Below are positions 24,701 through 34,900 of a DNA stretch of 64,000 nt, in pieces. A program made the position numbers and the translations under genes. Below the pieces are notes generated by a model, which was not told the DNA's origin, did no database searches, and was given only the letters and a program-made list of their open reading frames with translations. Position 1 is the stretch's first letter; each line of letters starts with the position of its first letter. This DNA is from Halorussus aquaticus (GTDB lineage: Archaea; Halobacteriota; Halobacteria; Halobacteriales; Haladaptataceae), in the NCBI RefSeq assembly GCF_024218795.1, contig NZ_CP100400.1:2666001-2730000 (forward strand). Reading direction: 5' to 3'.

Positions 24701-25522
24701 GTGAACCGCCGCCCCTTCCTCCGCGCTCTCGCAACCGGGGGCGCTCTGCTGACGGCCGGTTGCACCGAATCGCTCCCCTTCGTCGCCGACGGACCGTCGC
24801 CGGAGGACGTGTTCGAGGACCACCGATTCTACGGGACGGAACTCGTGGTCGCGTTCCGCGACCACGTCGAGGTCCGGAACGCCGTCCTCTTCGATTCGTC
24901 CACCGACGAGGAGTTCGAAGCAGTCGAACGACCGCCGAGAACGGCGCGCTTCCCGGTCGTGTTCCCGGACCGGCCAGAGACGTACGTCGGTCGCTCGCTC
25001 CACGTGAAGGCCGAGACGCGGAATGGGTGGGTCCGTCGGTGGATACCGGAGATGGTCCACGGAAAGGCGAAAAACGTCGAAGTCCTCCGAGACGGCCGCG
25101 CTCGGTTCGAGGTCGAGAATCAGGGCGACGCCCCCCTGCTCGTCCGGTTCGTCGGAATCTACGGCGACGTTCCGAATCCCACCGTGAACGTCCAGAGCGA
25201 CTCGTTCGACGAGTCGTCGTTCGACCTCGGTCCCGGCGTCGTCGGCGTCGGACGGAACCGACCGCTCTCGCCGTCCAGAACCGACCTCGTCGTGTCGCCG
25301 GGCGAGGTGGCACCGTTCGAGACGACCTACGCGCCGTTCGCGTTCGGTGCCGACGCCGACTACTGTCGCGGCGACCAGCGGACGGCCCAAATCGCGGTCC
25401 TCCACGCCTCTGGCGGGAGCGCGGCCTACACGGTCCAGTACCGACTCGACGGCGAACCGACTGCGGTCGAGGGACAGTCGGCGGTCGTCTGTGGCGGTAC
25501 GGACACCGCTGGCGGCGACTGA
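24701..25522 (+). CDS. Tat lipoprotein of unknown function
   Basis: 273 residues from a GTG. The N-terminus MNRRPFLRALATGGALLTAGC has twin arginines, a hydrophobic stretch and a lipobox cysteine at 21, so Tat export and lipid anchoring are likely. The mature domain is beta-rich (VVAFRDHVEVRNAVLFD; FEVENQGDAPLLVRFVGIYGD) and contains cysteines only near the C-terminus (YCRGD, VVCGG). Function unknown. It follows the membrane protein by 54 bases with its own weak promoter. Confidence 0.8.
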   Translation: MNRRPFLRALATGGALLTAGCTESLPFVADGPSPEDVFEDHRFYGTELVVAFRDHVEVRNAVLFDSSTDEEFEAVERPPRTARFPVVFPDRPETYVGRSLHVKAETRNGWVRRWIPEMVHGKAKNVEVLRDGRARFEVENQGDAPLLVRFVGIYGDVPNPTVNVQSDSFDESSFDLGPGVVGVGRNRPLSPSRTDLVVSPGEVAPFETTYAPFAFGADADYCRGDQRTAQIAVLHASGGSAAYTVQYRLDGEPTAVEGQSAVVCGGTDTAGGD

Positions 25523-25542
25523 CGAGGTAATCCGTCCGGAAA

Positions 25543-25719
25543 TCAGAAGCCGCGGCGCTCGTCCTCGTCCTCGCTGGTGTCGCGCCGCGCCGCCTTCTCC
25601 GCGGACTCGCGGTCCATGACCTGCCGGTCGCGCTTCTCCGAATCGACCGCGCTCCACAGCAGCAGGCCACCGCCGACGCTAAGCAGCACGAACAGGACGA
25701 AAATTCCGATTGCAGCCAT
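25543..25719 (-). CDS. 58-residue single-pass membrane protein
   Basis: From ATG 25719: MAAIGIFVLFVLLSVGGGLL, one transmembrane helix, then a highly charged tail (SEKRDRQVMDRESAEKAARRDTSEDEDERRGF type). Such small one-helix proteins are common and uncharacterised in haloarchaea. It is 35 bases downstream of the zinc-ribbon gene on the same strand, possibly one operon. Confidence 0.65.
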   Translation of the reverse strand: MAAIGIFVLFVLLSVGGGLLLWSAVDSEKRDRQVMDRESAEKAARRDTSEDEDERRGF

Positions 25720-25754
25720 CGTGGAGTTTGAGGATAGTGCTGTGTTCGGGAGCC

Positions 25755-25988
25755 TCAGCCGAGGAACACGTCCACGATATCGCTCCCGGCCGACCCGGTG
25801 TCGCGGTAGAGTTCCGAGTAGCCGCAGTTCAGGCACGAGACGACCTGAAACTGGTTGGTCTGGATGTCGAACATCTTCGAGAGACCGCCGCCGGTCGTGG
25901 AGATGGTCCCCACGTCGGTTTCGGTGTGACCGCACTTCGGACAGCCGTCGTCGTCGTTCGCGGGGGCAGAGTTTTCTTCGAAGGGCAT
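25755..25988 (-). CDS. zinc-ribbon protein (YpzJ/DUF2072-like)
   Basis: 77 residues. Two CxxC pairs (CPKCGHTE near 16 and CLNCGYSE near 52) form one zinc ribbon; between them is GLSKMFDIQTNQFQVVSC. This is the pattern of the small nucleic-acid-binding zinc-ribbon proteins related to Bacillus YpzJ. Binding partner is unknown. It probably heads a two-gene unit with the 58-residue membrane protein. Confidence 0.8.
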   Translation of the reverse strand: MPFEENSAPANDDDGCPKCGHTETDVGTISTTGGGLSKMFDIQTNQFQVVSCLNCGYSELYRDTGSAGSDIVDVFLG

Positions 25989-26102
25989 GGCCGAGACTCG
26001 TCACAGCATTGGCATGAGCTTTGTGGATGCTGTCGCGGAGAAGTGGTACGACGAGCATCTCCACGGACCGAGTTACAGAAACGCGGTTCCACGAGTCGGC
26101 CG

Positions 26103-27035
26103 TCAATCTCGGCGTTCCTCGACCACGTTCATATCCTCGTCGAAGGTGAAGCAGATACGCTGCTCGCCGACGGTCGTCGTCACCTCGACCCGAAGGGGGG
26201 CACTACTCGTGACCGTCGCCGAGTCGGCTTGCAAGCCGTCGAGATTCCAGAACGGCGTCTCGCGCATGTCGATACCGTGGTCGTGGTAGACCCCAACCAC
26301 GGCGGGATGGAGGACGGCGGGGAAGGGGAAGGAACTGTACCAACTGAACCCGCAGCGAGTACACGTGTAGCTGACGATGGCCTCGTCGTCCGTCTCCCAG
26401 TCTTCGGGGACGTCCTCGTCGCCTGGGAGGAGCACTGTCTGGTCGAGTTTGCCGTCGCAGTTCGGACAGAACCCGTAGTTGGCCGTCGAGTGGAGTCGCT
26501 TCAACCAGCTATCGACGACCCCGGGAGCCTCGTCGGGGGAAACGCCCTCGAATATGCCAGCCGGTATCGGAATGTTCGTGTACGTCTCGTCGCACTCGGG
26601 GCACTGGATTTGGACCTTCTCTCCTCGAAACCGGAGTTCCATCCCGCTCTCGCACGACAGGCACGGAACGTCCGTCTCGATGGGGTCTGCGTCCAGTGCC
26701 TTCGTGTAGCCGCCGGAGAGTACCGCACCGACCACCCGCCACCCGGGGGCGGCGAGTTCGTATCCCTCGTCACTGCTCGTGACGAACCGGTCGGTGAGTT
26801 TCCCGAGGTGGTAGTTGAACTGTCCGGGGTCGTCCACGCCGACTCGCTCGCGCAGTTCGGAGAAGGCGAGCGAACCGTCGGTCTCGTTCAGCGTTTCGAG
26901 GATGCGGAAACGGGTCTCGTGAGCGAGGAGTTCGAAGGCCTCGTCCGGCGGCAGGCGCTCTACGGCCACCTCGTCGCTCTCCCCGGTCGTGGACGAGTCG
27001 GCCGCCCGGCGTCGGCCGTCGTCGGAGTCGGACAT
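26103..27035 (-). CDS. ArsR-type HTH protein with two zinc-ribbon pairs (DUF7351-like)
   Basis: 310 residues. Residues about 30-95 are a winged HTH (AFELLAHETRFRILETLNE ... FSELRERVGVDDPGQFNYHL). Four CxxC knuckles follow: CLSC and CPEC around 145-165, then CPNC and CTRC around 213-250, giving two zinc ribbons. The C-terminus is beta-rich. This is a haloarchaeal transcription regulator layout of unknown ligand; I remember it as DUF7347/DUF7351. It is transcribed toward the small zinc-ribbon gene but separated by 114 bases, so co-transcription is uncertain. Confidence 0.82.
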   Translation of the reverse strand: MSDSDDGRRRAADSSTTGESDEVAVERLPPDEAFELLAHETRFRILETLNETDGSLAFSELRERVGVDDPGQFNYHLGKLTDRFVTSSDEGYELAAPGWRVVGAVLSGGYTKALDADPIETDVPCLSCESGMELRFRGEKVQIQCPECDETYTNIPIPAGIFEGVSPDEAPGVVDSWLKRLHSTANYGFCPNCDGKLDQTVLLPGDEDVPEDWETDDEAIVSYTCTRCGFSWYSSFPFPAVLHPAVVGVYHDHGIDMRETPFWNLDGLQADSATVTSSAPLRVEVTTTVGEQRICFTFDEDMNVVEERRD

Positions 27036-27130
27036 GGTACCGGATTCAGTTGGGCCGATTATAAATCGTCACGGTCGCCGCTACTCGCGCCCACTCCAAC
27101 GTTTAAGCCGTCATAGGTCCACGGTAACGT

Positions 27131-28564
27131 ATGACTCACGATTGTTCGTTCCTCACGGAACTCGACCTGACGGGCGAGGCGTCGTTCGGCGACTCGGTAC
27201 GCGAGAGCCACGCCGCCGACTTCGGTGCCGAGGAACGCGGCGAGGGCGTCACGCCCGACGCCGTGGTCTGGCCCGAATCGACCGCCGACGTGTCGGCCGT
27301 CCTCGCGGCCGCGAACGAGCGCCGGGTCCCGGTCACCCCCTACGCCGCCGGGACGAGTCTGGAGGGCAACGCCGTGCCCGCCCACCGCGGCGTGAGCCTC
27401 GACCTCTCGCGGATGGATGGCGTGCTGGACGTGCGGCCCGACGACTTCCAGATAGACGTGGAACCCGGCGTCTACGGCACCGCGGTGGACGAGGCGGTGG
27501 CCGACCGCGGTCTGTTCTTCCCGCCCTTGCCCTCCTCGGGCGACATCTCGACGGTCGGCGGGATGATAGCCAACGACGCCTCCGGGATGAAGACCGTCAA
27601 GTACGGCGAGGTCGGCGACTGGGTGCTGGAACTGGAGGCGGTCCTCGCGGACGGGTCGGTAATCACGGCCGGGAGCAAGGCGGTCAAGACCTCCAGCGGT
27701 TACAACCTCGCGGACCTGCTGGTCGGGAGCGAGGGCACCCTCGGGGTCGTCACCCGCGCGACTCTCGAACTCGCGGGCAGGCCCGAGCAGATTCGGGGCG
27801 GGCGCGCCCTCTTCCCGTCGCTCGACGACGCTACCGAGGCCGTCTTCGACGCCGTGCGCTCGGGCGTGGACGTGGCGACCATCGAACTCGTAGACGCCGA
27901 CTCTGCCCGGATGGCCAACGACTACACCGGCACCGACCTGCCGGACGTGCCCACCGTCTTCCTCGAATTCCACGCCGACCACGGCGTCGAACGAGAGATA
28001 GCGTTCTGCGAGACCGTCTTCGAAGCCCACGGCGTGCAGCGGTTCGACGTTGCCGACGACGAGGCCGAGATGGCCGACCTCTGGCAGGCCCGCAAGGAAC
28101 TCGCCTACGCGGCCCGCGTCTGGGACCCCGACCTGAGCGCGCTCCACCCCGGCGACGTGACCGTGCCCATCAGCGACTACCCCGAGATGGTCAGATTCGT
28201 CAAGCGCCTCGCCGACGAACGCGACCTGCTGGTCCCCTGCTTCGGGCACGCGGGCGACGGCAACCTCCACTTCTCGGTGCTGGTGGACGAGGACGACGAC
28301 GCGCAACTCGCGGCCGCCGCGTCGGTGTACGAGGCCACCGTCGAGAAGGCCATCGACCTCGGCGGCACCGCGACGGGCGAACACGGCATCGGTCTCGGCA
28401 AGCGCGAGTTCCTCGAGACCGAACACGGTCCCGAGTCGGTCGAAGCGATGCGCCGCCTCAAGCGGGCGTTCGACCCTCGCGACACCCTCAACCCGGGCAA
28501 GATGTTCCCCGAGACTGCCGAGGGCGAGCGCGTACGGGCCGACCCGGCCGACGACGCCCGCTGA
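27131..28564 (+). CDS. FAD-binding oxidoreductase, GlcD/D-lactate dehydrogenase type
   Basis: 477 residues. The FAD_binding_4 domain has VWPESTADVSAVLAAANERRVPVTPYAAGTSLEGNA-type wording, GMIANDASGMKTVKYG and KTSSGYNLADLLVGSEGTLG. The C-terminal FAD-oxidase cap ends with PCFGHAGDGNLHFSVL, GTATGEHGIGLGKREFL and FDPRDTLNPGKMFP, the hallmark of glycolate oxidase GlcD and D-lactate dehydrogenases. It oxidises a 2-hydroxy acid with an FAD cofactor; electron acceptor not identified. A TTTAAGC box near 27101 gives a leaderless start. Here the gene is alone, with no GlcE/GlcF. Confidence 0.92.
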   Translation: MTHDCSFLTELDLTGEASFGDSVRESHAADFGAEERGEGVTPDAVVWPESTADVSAVLAAANERRVPVTPYAAGTSLEGNAVPAHRGVSLDLSRMDGVLDVRPDDFQIDVEPGVYGTAVDEAVADRGLFFPPLPSSGDISTVGGMIANDASGMKTVKYGEVGDWVLELEAVLADGSVITAGSKAVKTSSGYNLADLLVGSEGTLGVVTRATLELAGRPEQIRGGRALFPSLDDATEAVFDAVRSGVDVATIELVDADSARMANDYTGTDLPDVPTVFLEFHADHGVEREIAFCETVFEAHGVQRFDVADDEAEMADLWQARKELAYAARVWDPDLSALHPGDVTVPISDYPEMVRFVKRLADERDLLVPCFGHAGDGNLHFSVLVDEDDDAQLAAAASVYEATVEKAIDLGGTATGEHGIGLGKREFLETEHGPESVEAMRRLKRAFDPRDTLNPGKMFPETAEGERVRADPADDAR

Positions 28565-28703
28565 GGCCGCCGCCGCGTCCGCTCTCTCCACCTCGACGCG
28601 GAACCGCGAAGGACCGCTTCGGTGTCGAACTGCGAGCGACGGTCTCGACGCGGTCCGCGACCGGCTCCCAAAACTAATAGAACTCTCCCCGAAATCCAAC
28701 GCC

Positions 28704-29852
28704 ATGGTGCGTCAGTCAGCCACGGTTTCTTCCTCGGTGGCGGTCGTCGGAATCGGCGCGGCACTGCTCGCGGCGTCCGTGGCGCACCACGCGACCGAAA
28801 TCGGCAGAATCGACCGCCTGAACGGTCCGTTGCTGGCGCTCACGCTCGACGGAGTGCTGTCGCTGGGAGTCACCTACGGCGGCTACCGATTGGCCGACTC
28901 CCGACTCGCGCCCGAGCACCGGTGGCGGGTCGTGACGTGGTGTCTGCTCGGCATCACGGTCCTCGTCGGGACGACCGGGGCTGGCATCCTCGTCCGCCAA
29001 CTCGAAGGTCGGGTCGTCTCCGAACCGACGTTCCAACTTCTGCTCGCGGCCGACGCTGGCGCGGTCGCGGGGCTCGTCGCAGGCTACTACAACGCCAGAA
29101 ACCGGGCGAACGCCCGGCAAGCGGAGCGTGCGACGACGACGCTCCGGTTCGTCAACGACCTCTTTCGCCACGACGTCAGGAACTACGTGAGCGCCATCGT
29201 CGCCCACGCCGACCTCGTCGAGAGCCAGACCGACGCCGAATCGGTGGCCGACTCCGCGACCACCATCCGCGAGCAGGCCGACGAGGTGACCGAACTCGTC
29301 GAGAACGCGGGCGCGATAGCCGAGACGGTGGCGGAGGACGACGACTTCGTTCGAATCGACCTCGCGGCCGTCGTCGCCGAGTCCGCCGGACGGGTCGGCG
29401 AGAAGTTCGACGTCACGGTCTCGACCGACCTGCCCGAACAGGCGCCCGTGACCGCCAACGAGGCGGTCCAGTCGGTCGTGAACAACCTCGTGGAGAACGC
29501 GGCGGAACACGGTGCCGCGAGCGGTCGGGCCGCCGCCGCAGACGGCGACGCCGGACGTTCCGACGCAGAACGCACTGACGCCCGACACATCGACGCCGAC
29601 GACCCGCAGGTCGAACTCACCGTCACGAACCGCGGCGATTCGGTCCGACTCCGCGTGGCCGACGACGGCCCCGGCGTCGCCGACTCGCGCAAGGCCGAGA
29701 TATTCGAACCTCGCCCGGAGAGCAGTCACGGCGGAGGCCTCCACCTGACCGAGACGCTGGTCGAGAACTACGGCGGGGACGTCTGGGTCGAGGACAGCGA
29801 CGCGGGCGGCGCGGCGTTCGTCGTGGAGTTACCCCGCCACGACGCCGGATAG
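28704..29852 (+). CDS. membrane sensor histidine kinase
   Basis: 382 residues. Four transmembrane helices fill residues 1-130 (VVGIGAALLAASVAHHA; LALTLDGVLSLGVTYGGY; CLLGITVLVGTTGAGILV; LLLAADAGAVAGLVAGYY). The HisKA region has the phospho-acceptor in FRHDVRNYVSAIVAHADLVE, and the ATPase domain shows NNLVENAAEHG (N box), DDGPGVADS (G1) and GGGLHLTETLVENYGG (G2). The input is membrane-sensed and unknown. No response regulator lies beside it; the HalX regulator at 14458 is one candidate among many in a genome. Confidence 0.9.
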   Translation: MVRQSATVSSSVAVVGIGAALLAASVAHHATEIGRIDRLNGPLLALTLDGVLSLGVTYGGYRLADSRLAPEHRWRVVTWCLLGITVLVGTTGAGILVRQLEGRVVSEPTFQLLLAADAGAVAGLVAGYYNARNRANARQAERATTTLRFVNDLFRHDVRNYVSAIVAHADLVESQTDAESVADSATTIREQADEVTELVENAGAIAETVAEDDDFVRIDLAAVVAESAGRVGEKFDVTVSTDLPEQAPVTANEAVQSVVNNLVENAAEHGAASGRAAAADGDAGRSDAERTDARHIDADDPQVELTVTNRGDSVRLRVADDGPGVADSRKAEIFEPRPESSHGGGLHLTETLVENYGGDVWVEDSDAGGAAFVVELPRHDAG

Positions 29853-29914
29853 AACTCGCTACGACGACCACTCGACGCGTTCAGACCTCCGACACACTCG
29901 GTCCTCCGACGCGC

Positions 29915-30448
29915 TCAGTCCCTCCGGTTCACGGCCCGCCACAGGACCGCGGCCAGTAGCACCGCACCCGCTAGCCCCGCGACCGCAGGCCGCGCCGGAT
30001 ACCGCCTCGTCACCTCCCGATACTCCGCCGGGACCTCCGCGCCGCGGTCCATCCGGAGGTACTGCCGTGGACCGCTCCGGGACAGCAGTCGGTTCACCCC
30101 GGCGGGAAACGCCTCCGGGACCGCGGCCGGGTCCACCAGTCGCGGCGACTCGGCCCGATAGGCCCGGCCGTCGTGGACGACGACGCACTCGTCGGCCGCC
30201 CGGACGTTCTGGTACCACTCCGCGTCGGTCCCCGACCGCAGGGCGAGTACGAACTGGTCGCCGACCCTCCCCGTCAGGACGGGCGTGTCGCGGCGTTCCC
30301 CTGACTCCCGCCCGACGTGGCGCACGATGCCGTGCGGCGCGCCCGGTCGCCCGGCGAACCGCAGTGCGGTCGATTCCAGAACCCGCCGGTCGCCCGCGCG
30401 CGCTCGGTCCCCCGTCCGTCGGTCCGGTGATTGCCGTGTCCCCGCCAT
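29915..30448 (-). CDS. DUF385/deazaflavin nitroreductase-like protein with C-terminal membrane helix
   Basis: 177 residues from ATG 30448. The core from about 50 to 140 follows the F420-binding nitroreductase-like pattern (DTPVLTGRVGDQFVLALRSG-type strand pair, WYQNVRAADECVVVHDGRAYRAE), as in the Ddn/DUF385 family. The C-terminus has PAVAGLAGAVLLAAVLWRAV, a membrane helix that could anchor it. F420-dependent reduction is the family expectation but is not proven; haloarchaea do make F420. The GTG at 30454 is an alternative start. Confidence 0.65.
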   Translation of the reverse strand: MAGTRQSPDRRTGDRARAGDRRVLESTALRFAGRPGAPHGIVRHVGRESGERRDTPVLTGRVGDQFVLALRSGTDAEWYQNVRAADECVVVHDGRAYRAESPRLVDPAAVPEAFPAGVNRLLSRSGPRQYLRMDRGAEVPAEYREVTRRYPARPAVAGLAGAVLLAAVLWRAVNRRD

Positions 30449-30571
30449 GTTCACTCGTTCGAAGGACGCTGACCGCCTTAACCGTGTTCGCAGTTACCGA
30501 ACAGCGGCGACGGTGACGACCAGCGACCGGTTTCCGGACCCCGTGCCCGCCCGAACCCCGGAACGCGTCCA

Positions 30572-31768
30572 TCACCGTCTGTGGCGCGGGAATTGGCCGA
30601 CCCACGGTCCGGTCACGGCGAGCGAGTTCTCGCCCGCGACCAGTCCGGTCGCGCGCTCGTACTTCGGATTCCACCCGCATCTGTCCTCCCACGATTTCTC
30701 GGCGACGCGGAACTGGTCACGACGCTCGCCGGACGCGGCGTCGAGGACGCTGACGTATCCGCGCTGGTCGAGGACGTAGGCCAGCGACCCGTCCGACGAG
30801 ACGTCGGCTATCGCCGCTTCGCCCTCGAACCGCCAGTCCTCCGGACCGCCGGAGCGCGGGAAGGCGATTACTCGTCCCCAGTCGGTGCCGACGAAGAAGG
30901 TCTCGTCGTCGCGCTCGGTGGCCCGTATCTTCCGCTCCTTCTCGCCGTTTCTCTCACCCGAAACGGAGGCGGTCCACCGCTTCGCTCCGGACTCGGGGTC
31001 GATTGCCGCAACCGCCCCGTCACTGCTGGCGACGTGGACTGCGCTGGCGCTCCCGAAGATGGGGTCCCAGATTTTCTCGCCGACCGCGGTCCGCCAGCGT
31101 CGGCTTCCGTCGCCGACTGCGAACCCGTAGACGCCCCCGGCCTCGGTCGCCGCGACCGCGGTGTCGCCGACCACGACCGGCCCGGTCCAGACCATCGCGT
31201 CCACGTTTCCGGCCCAGACCTCTTCGCCGGTGTCGGCGTCGAGCGCGACGACTCGGTGGGTGAACCCGTCGTCTGTCGAGTCGGCCTGCGAGTCACCGGA
31301 GTGGGAGACTCCGACGACTACGAGACCATTCGCCTTCGCGGGTCTGCCCCACGCACCGCCGCCGTAGGTCTCCCGGCCACCGGCGTCGTAGCGCCACTCG
31401 ACGTGGCCGGTCCGCTCGTCGAGCGCGTAGACGTAGTCCGCGCCGGTCCCGACGTAGACGCTCCCGTCGGCGACTAGCGGGACTCCGGCACCGCCTCCGG
31501 TCACCGTGAACACCCAATTCGGCGCTCCGTCGTGCTGTTTCAGCGACGCGACTCGTGATACGCGGTCGCTACTGGTCAGGCCGTGGCTCTCCGAGACGTA
31601 GAGCGAATACCCGTCGGTCGCTGGCGGCGACCAGCGGCGGCCCTCGACGGTCCAGTGCGGTTCGCGCCGGTCGATGCAGTGGTCCCCTTCGAACCACCAG
31701 TAGCCGCCGACGCCGACCGCAGCGGTGCCGAGGGTCGCGAGGACTTGGCGGCGGGTCCAGTCGGACAT
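30572..31768 (-). CDS. PQQ-like beta-propeller repeat protein with Tat signal
   Basis: 398 residues. The N-terminus MSDWTRRQVLATLGTAAVG is a Tat signal with a hydrophobic stretch and no lipobox. Repeated blades follow of the form VYVGTGADYVYALDERTGHVEWRY, VVALDADTGEEVWAGNV, VYGFAVGDGSRRWRTAVG, VAAIDPESGAKRWTASV, VSVLDAASGERRDQFRV: the Trp-docking motif of PQQ/quinoprotein-like propellers. It should sit outside the membrane. No catalytic residue of PQQ dehydrogenases is seen, so a binding or structural role is more likely. Confidence 0.85.
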   Translation of the reverse strand: MSDWTRRQVLATLGTAAVGVGGYWWFEGDHCIDRREPHWTVEGRRWSPPATDGYSLYVSESHGLTSSDRVSRVASLKQHDGAPNWVFTVTGGGAGVPLVADGSVYVGTGADYVYALDERTGHVEWRYDAGGRETYGGGAWGRPAKANGLVVVGVSHSGDSQADSTDDGFTHRVVALDADTGEEVWAGNVDAMVWTGPVVVGDTAVAATEAGGVYGFAVGDGSRRWRTAVGEKIWDPIFGSASAVHVASSDGAVAAIDPESGAKRWTASVSGERNGEKERKIRATERDDETFFVGTDWGRVIAFPRSGGPEDWRFEGEAAIADVSSDGSLAYVLDQRGYVSVLDAASGERRDQFRVAEKSWEDRCGWNPKYERATGLVAGENSLAVTGPWVGQFPRHRR

Positions 31769-31978
31769 CGACAGAGACCCGTCGCTCGGTCGTGATAAGT
31801 TTTCTACTACTGTCTGCCAGAATCAATGGTCCGTGTCAACACTTCTGAGTTCCACCAGTCTTTTTACCTATCTCCGCCCACGTTGCATCCAGACTCTCGG
31901 TCCGCGTCCGCGACGGCGACGTGCAGTCCGGCCAGTTCGTGTCCGCGGACCGATGCTGACAACCCTCACACGACTCCC

Positions 31979-34900
31979 ATGCCCGACAAGCCGTCACCGC
32001 TGTTGCCGGACGACGAACAGTCGCGCGACCGACTCCGCGCCGCGCTGGCGCTCGCGTGCGCGCTCGCCGTGGTCCTCGCGGGCCTCGTCGTCCCCGGCGT
32101 CTCGGGGGCCGGACTGGGCCAGACGCCGCTCGGGTCCGCGGTCCCCCAACCGGGCATCAACCCGTACGGCCAGTCCGGGGGCGGCGGTCTGGGTAGCGGC
32201 GGCGGTCTCGGCGCGCTCAACCCCGGCGACAGTACCTCCGTCGGCGGGTCGCTCGCTAGTAATCAGAGCGCCTTCCGGTCCCAGAACGCCGAGACCCACT
32301 TCACGGTCCGGAGTTCGGTGCCGTCGTACTGGCGGACCGGCGCGTACGACACCTACACCGGGTCGGGGTGGGAGCGGTCCGGCGACCGGCAACCGTACAC
32401 CGGCCCGATGAGGGGCGAGGGGATTCGTGGCCGCGAGGTCCAGTACCGCGTCACCCTGCGGCAGTCGGCCACCGCGCTGCCCAGCGTCTGGCGCGCCAAC
32501 TCGGTGTCCGGGACCGGTTCGGACTCCCTCTACGTCACCGACCAGCGCGGGTTCGTCGCCGCCGACCCGGTTTCCGCCGGGACGACCTACTCCGGCGTCA
32601 GCCACCTCCCGGCGCGCGACCCCGCGGTGCTGAAGACGGCGGGCCGGGACTACCCCGCCGAAATCGAGCGCCGGTACACCGCGCTCCCCGAGGACACCGA
32701 CCCTCGGTTGGGCCGGTTCACCACCCGCCTGACCGCCGACGCCGACAACCCTTACGAGACGGCCGCGCGAATCGAGTCGTGGCTGGAGTCGAACAAGACC
32801 TACTCGCTGAACGTCTCACAACCAACCGGGGAAGACGTGGCGTCGCAGTTCGTCTTCGACATGGAGAAGGGCTATTGCGAGTACTTCGCCACGTCGATGA
32901 CCGCGATGCTGCGGTCACAAGGCGTCCCCGCGCGGTACGTCGTGGGCTACTCCACCGGCCAGTCGATAGGGTCGAACGCCTACAAGGTCCGGGCGATGAA
33001 CGCCCACGCGTGGGTCGAGGCCTACTTCCCGGACGTCGGGTGGGTCCGGTTCGACCCGACGCCGGGGAGCGCCCGCCTGCAGTCCGAACAGCAGGCGTTC
33101 CGGAACCAGACCGATTCGCAGGCCCGCGACTACTCGCCCACCGAGTCGGGCAGTCCCGGCGAGCGGTTCTCGCCGAACCGGTCGGCCGACGCGACCGGTC
33201 GAGACGGCGGCAGTAGCACCACCTCGACCGCCCGACCACCGAGCGACTCCGGCACCGCGACGCCGCCGGAGTCGGGGACCCCTACGACCGCCGGAAGCGG
33301 TGACGAGGAGTCGAGTACCGCGAGCGACTCCGGGTCGGAGACGGCTACCGCGCAACCGGGCGAGACGACCGAACGGACCCGCGAGAGCACCCGCGACCCC
33401 TCCGAGACGACCACGACCGAGTCCTCGGACACCGCCCGGTCGAGCGGCGGGTACCGCGTCGGACTCAATCGAACGGCGGTGCCCGGCGCGACCGTCGAAG
33501 TCACGGTCCGGAAGAACGCGAGCGTCGTCACCGGCGTCCCCGTCTGGTTCAACGGCGAGCGCGTCGGCATCACCGACGAGCAGGGGACCGTGACCGCACG
33601 GGTCCCCTACGCGGAGCAACTCCGGATATTCGTCGGAAACACGTACGGCGACTCCGCCGCGGCGGTGGCCGCTCCCCCGGCGAACTTCGACGCGCCGATG
33701 TCGCTGAACGGGGGACCGCCGGACGCGCTCGTCCCCGACGAGTTCGCGCCCGGCGCGCTCTCGCCCGGCAACGGGAGCGACGGCAACGGGACCGAGTACG
33801 CGCTGGCGACCAACGCCACGCTCACGGTCTCGGGCGACGTGGCCACCGGCAACGAGGTCGTCGTGACCGCGACGGTCCGCGACGTGCCGGTCCGGAACGC
33901 GACCGTCACCCTCGACGGGGAGTCGGTCGGCACCACGGACCGAAACGGTCGCGTTCGCGTCCGACTTCCGGACGCGCCCGGTAACGTCACCCTCGGCGTC
34001 TCCCGCGGGTCGGTCTCCGGCGAGCGGACCCTCTCGATTCCGCGCCTCGAACTCTCGGCTGACCCGGCGCTCCCGCTCGCGCTCCCCGGAACTCCCGTCG
34101 AGGTCACGGCGACCTACGGCGGCGACCCCCTCTCGAACGCCAGCGTCCGGGTCGGCGATACCGCCCGCGTCACCGACATCAACGGCACGGCCACCGCGTC
34201 GCTCCCGTTCCGCGGAAGCGCCGCGGTAGTCGTCTCGGCACGCGGGCAGACCCGTCAGACGACCGTCTCGGACCTCTACCGCAACCTCGCGGGCGTCCTC
34301 GGCGGGGCCGCGCTCGTCCTCGGCGGTCTGGGTTACGCGGCCGCTCGCCGGGGCCTGACCCCGCGGCGACTCGGCGCGGCCTTGCTCGCGGCCCTTCGAG
34401 CGATTCCCGGTCTCGTCGTCGCGGCGCTGTTCGGCGCGGCCGACCGCCTCTCGCGGGCGGTCGAGACGGTTCTCGACGCGCTCCGGGAACTCCGGGCGGG
34501 CGAGACCACGGTCGGCGAACTCCTCGCGCGCCTCCGGGCGTGGCTCCGCGAGCGCGCGACGGCGGCCAGCGAGTCGGTCTCGCTGGGCGCGCTCGCAGAC
34601 GACCCCCCGGCGAACGCGGATGAATCACCGTCGGACGAGCGCGACCCCGACTCCTACCGGACCCTCCGCGAGGCGTGGGAGACGTTCGTTCGGACCGTCT
34701 CGGTCCGGCGGCCCGCGGTCTCGACGCCCGCCGAACTCGCCGACCACGCGGTCGGCGAGGACGGCCTGCCGCCCGGGCCGGTCGTCACGCTCCGGGACGC
34801 CTTCCGGGACGTGGAGTACGGCGCGCGCTCGCCCGACGACCGACTCCCGGAGGTCGAACAGGCCATCGGGGCCATCGAGCGCGCGGCCCGTCCCGAGGAC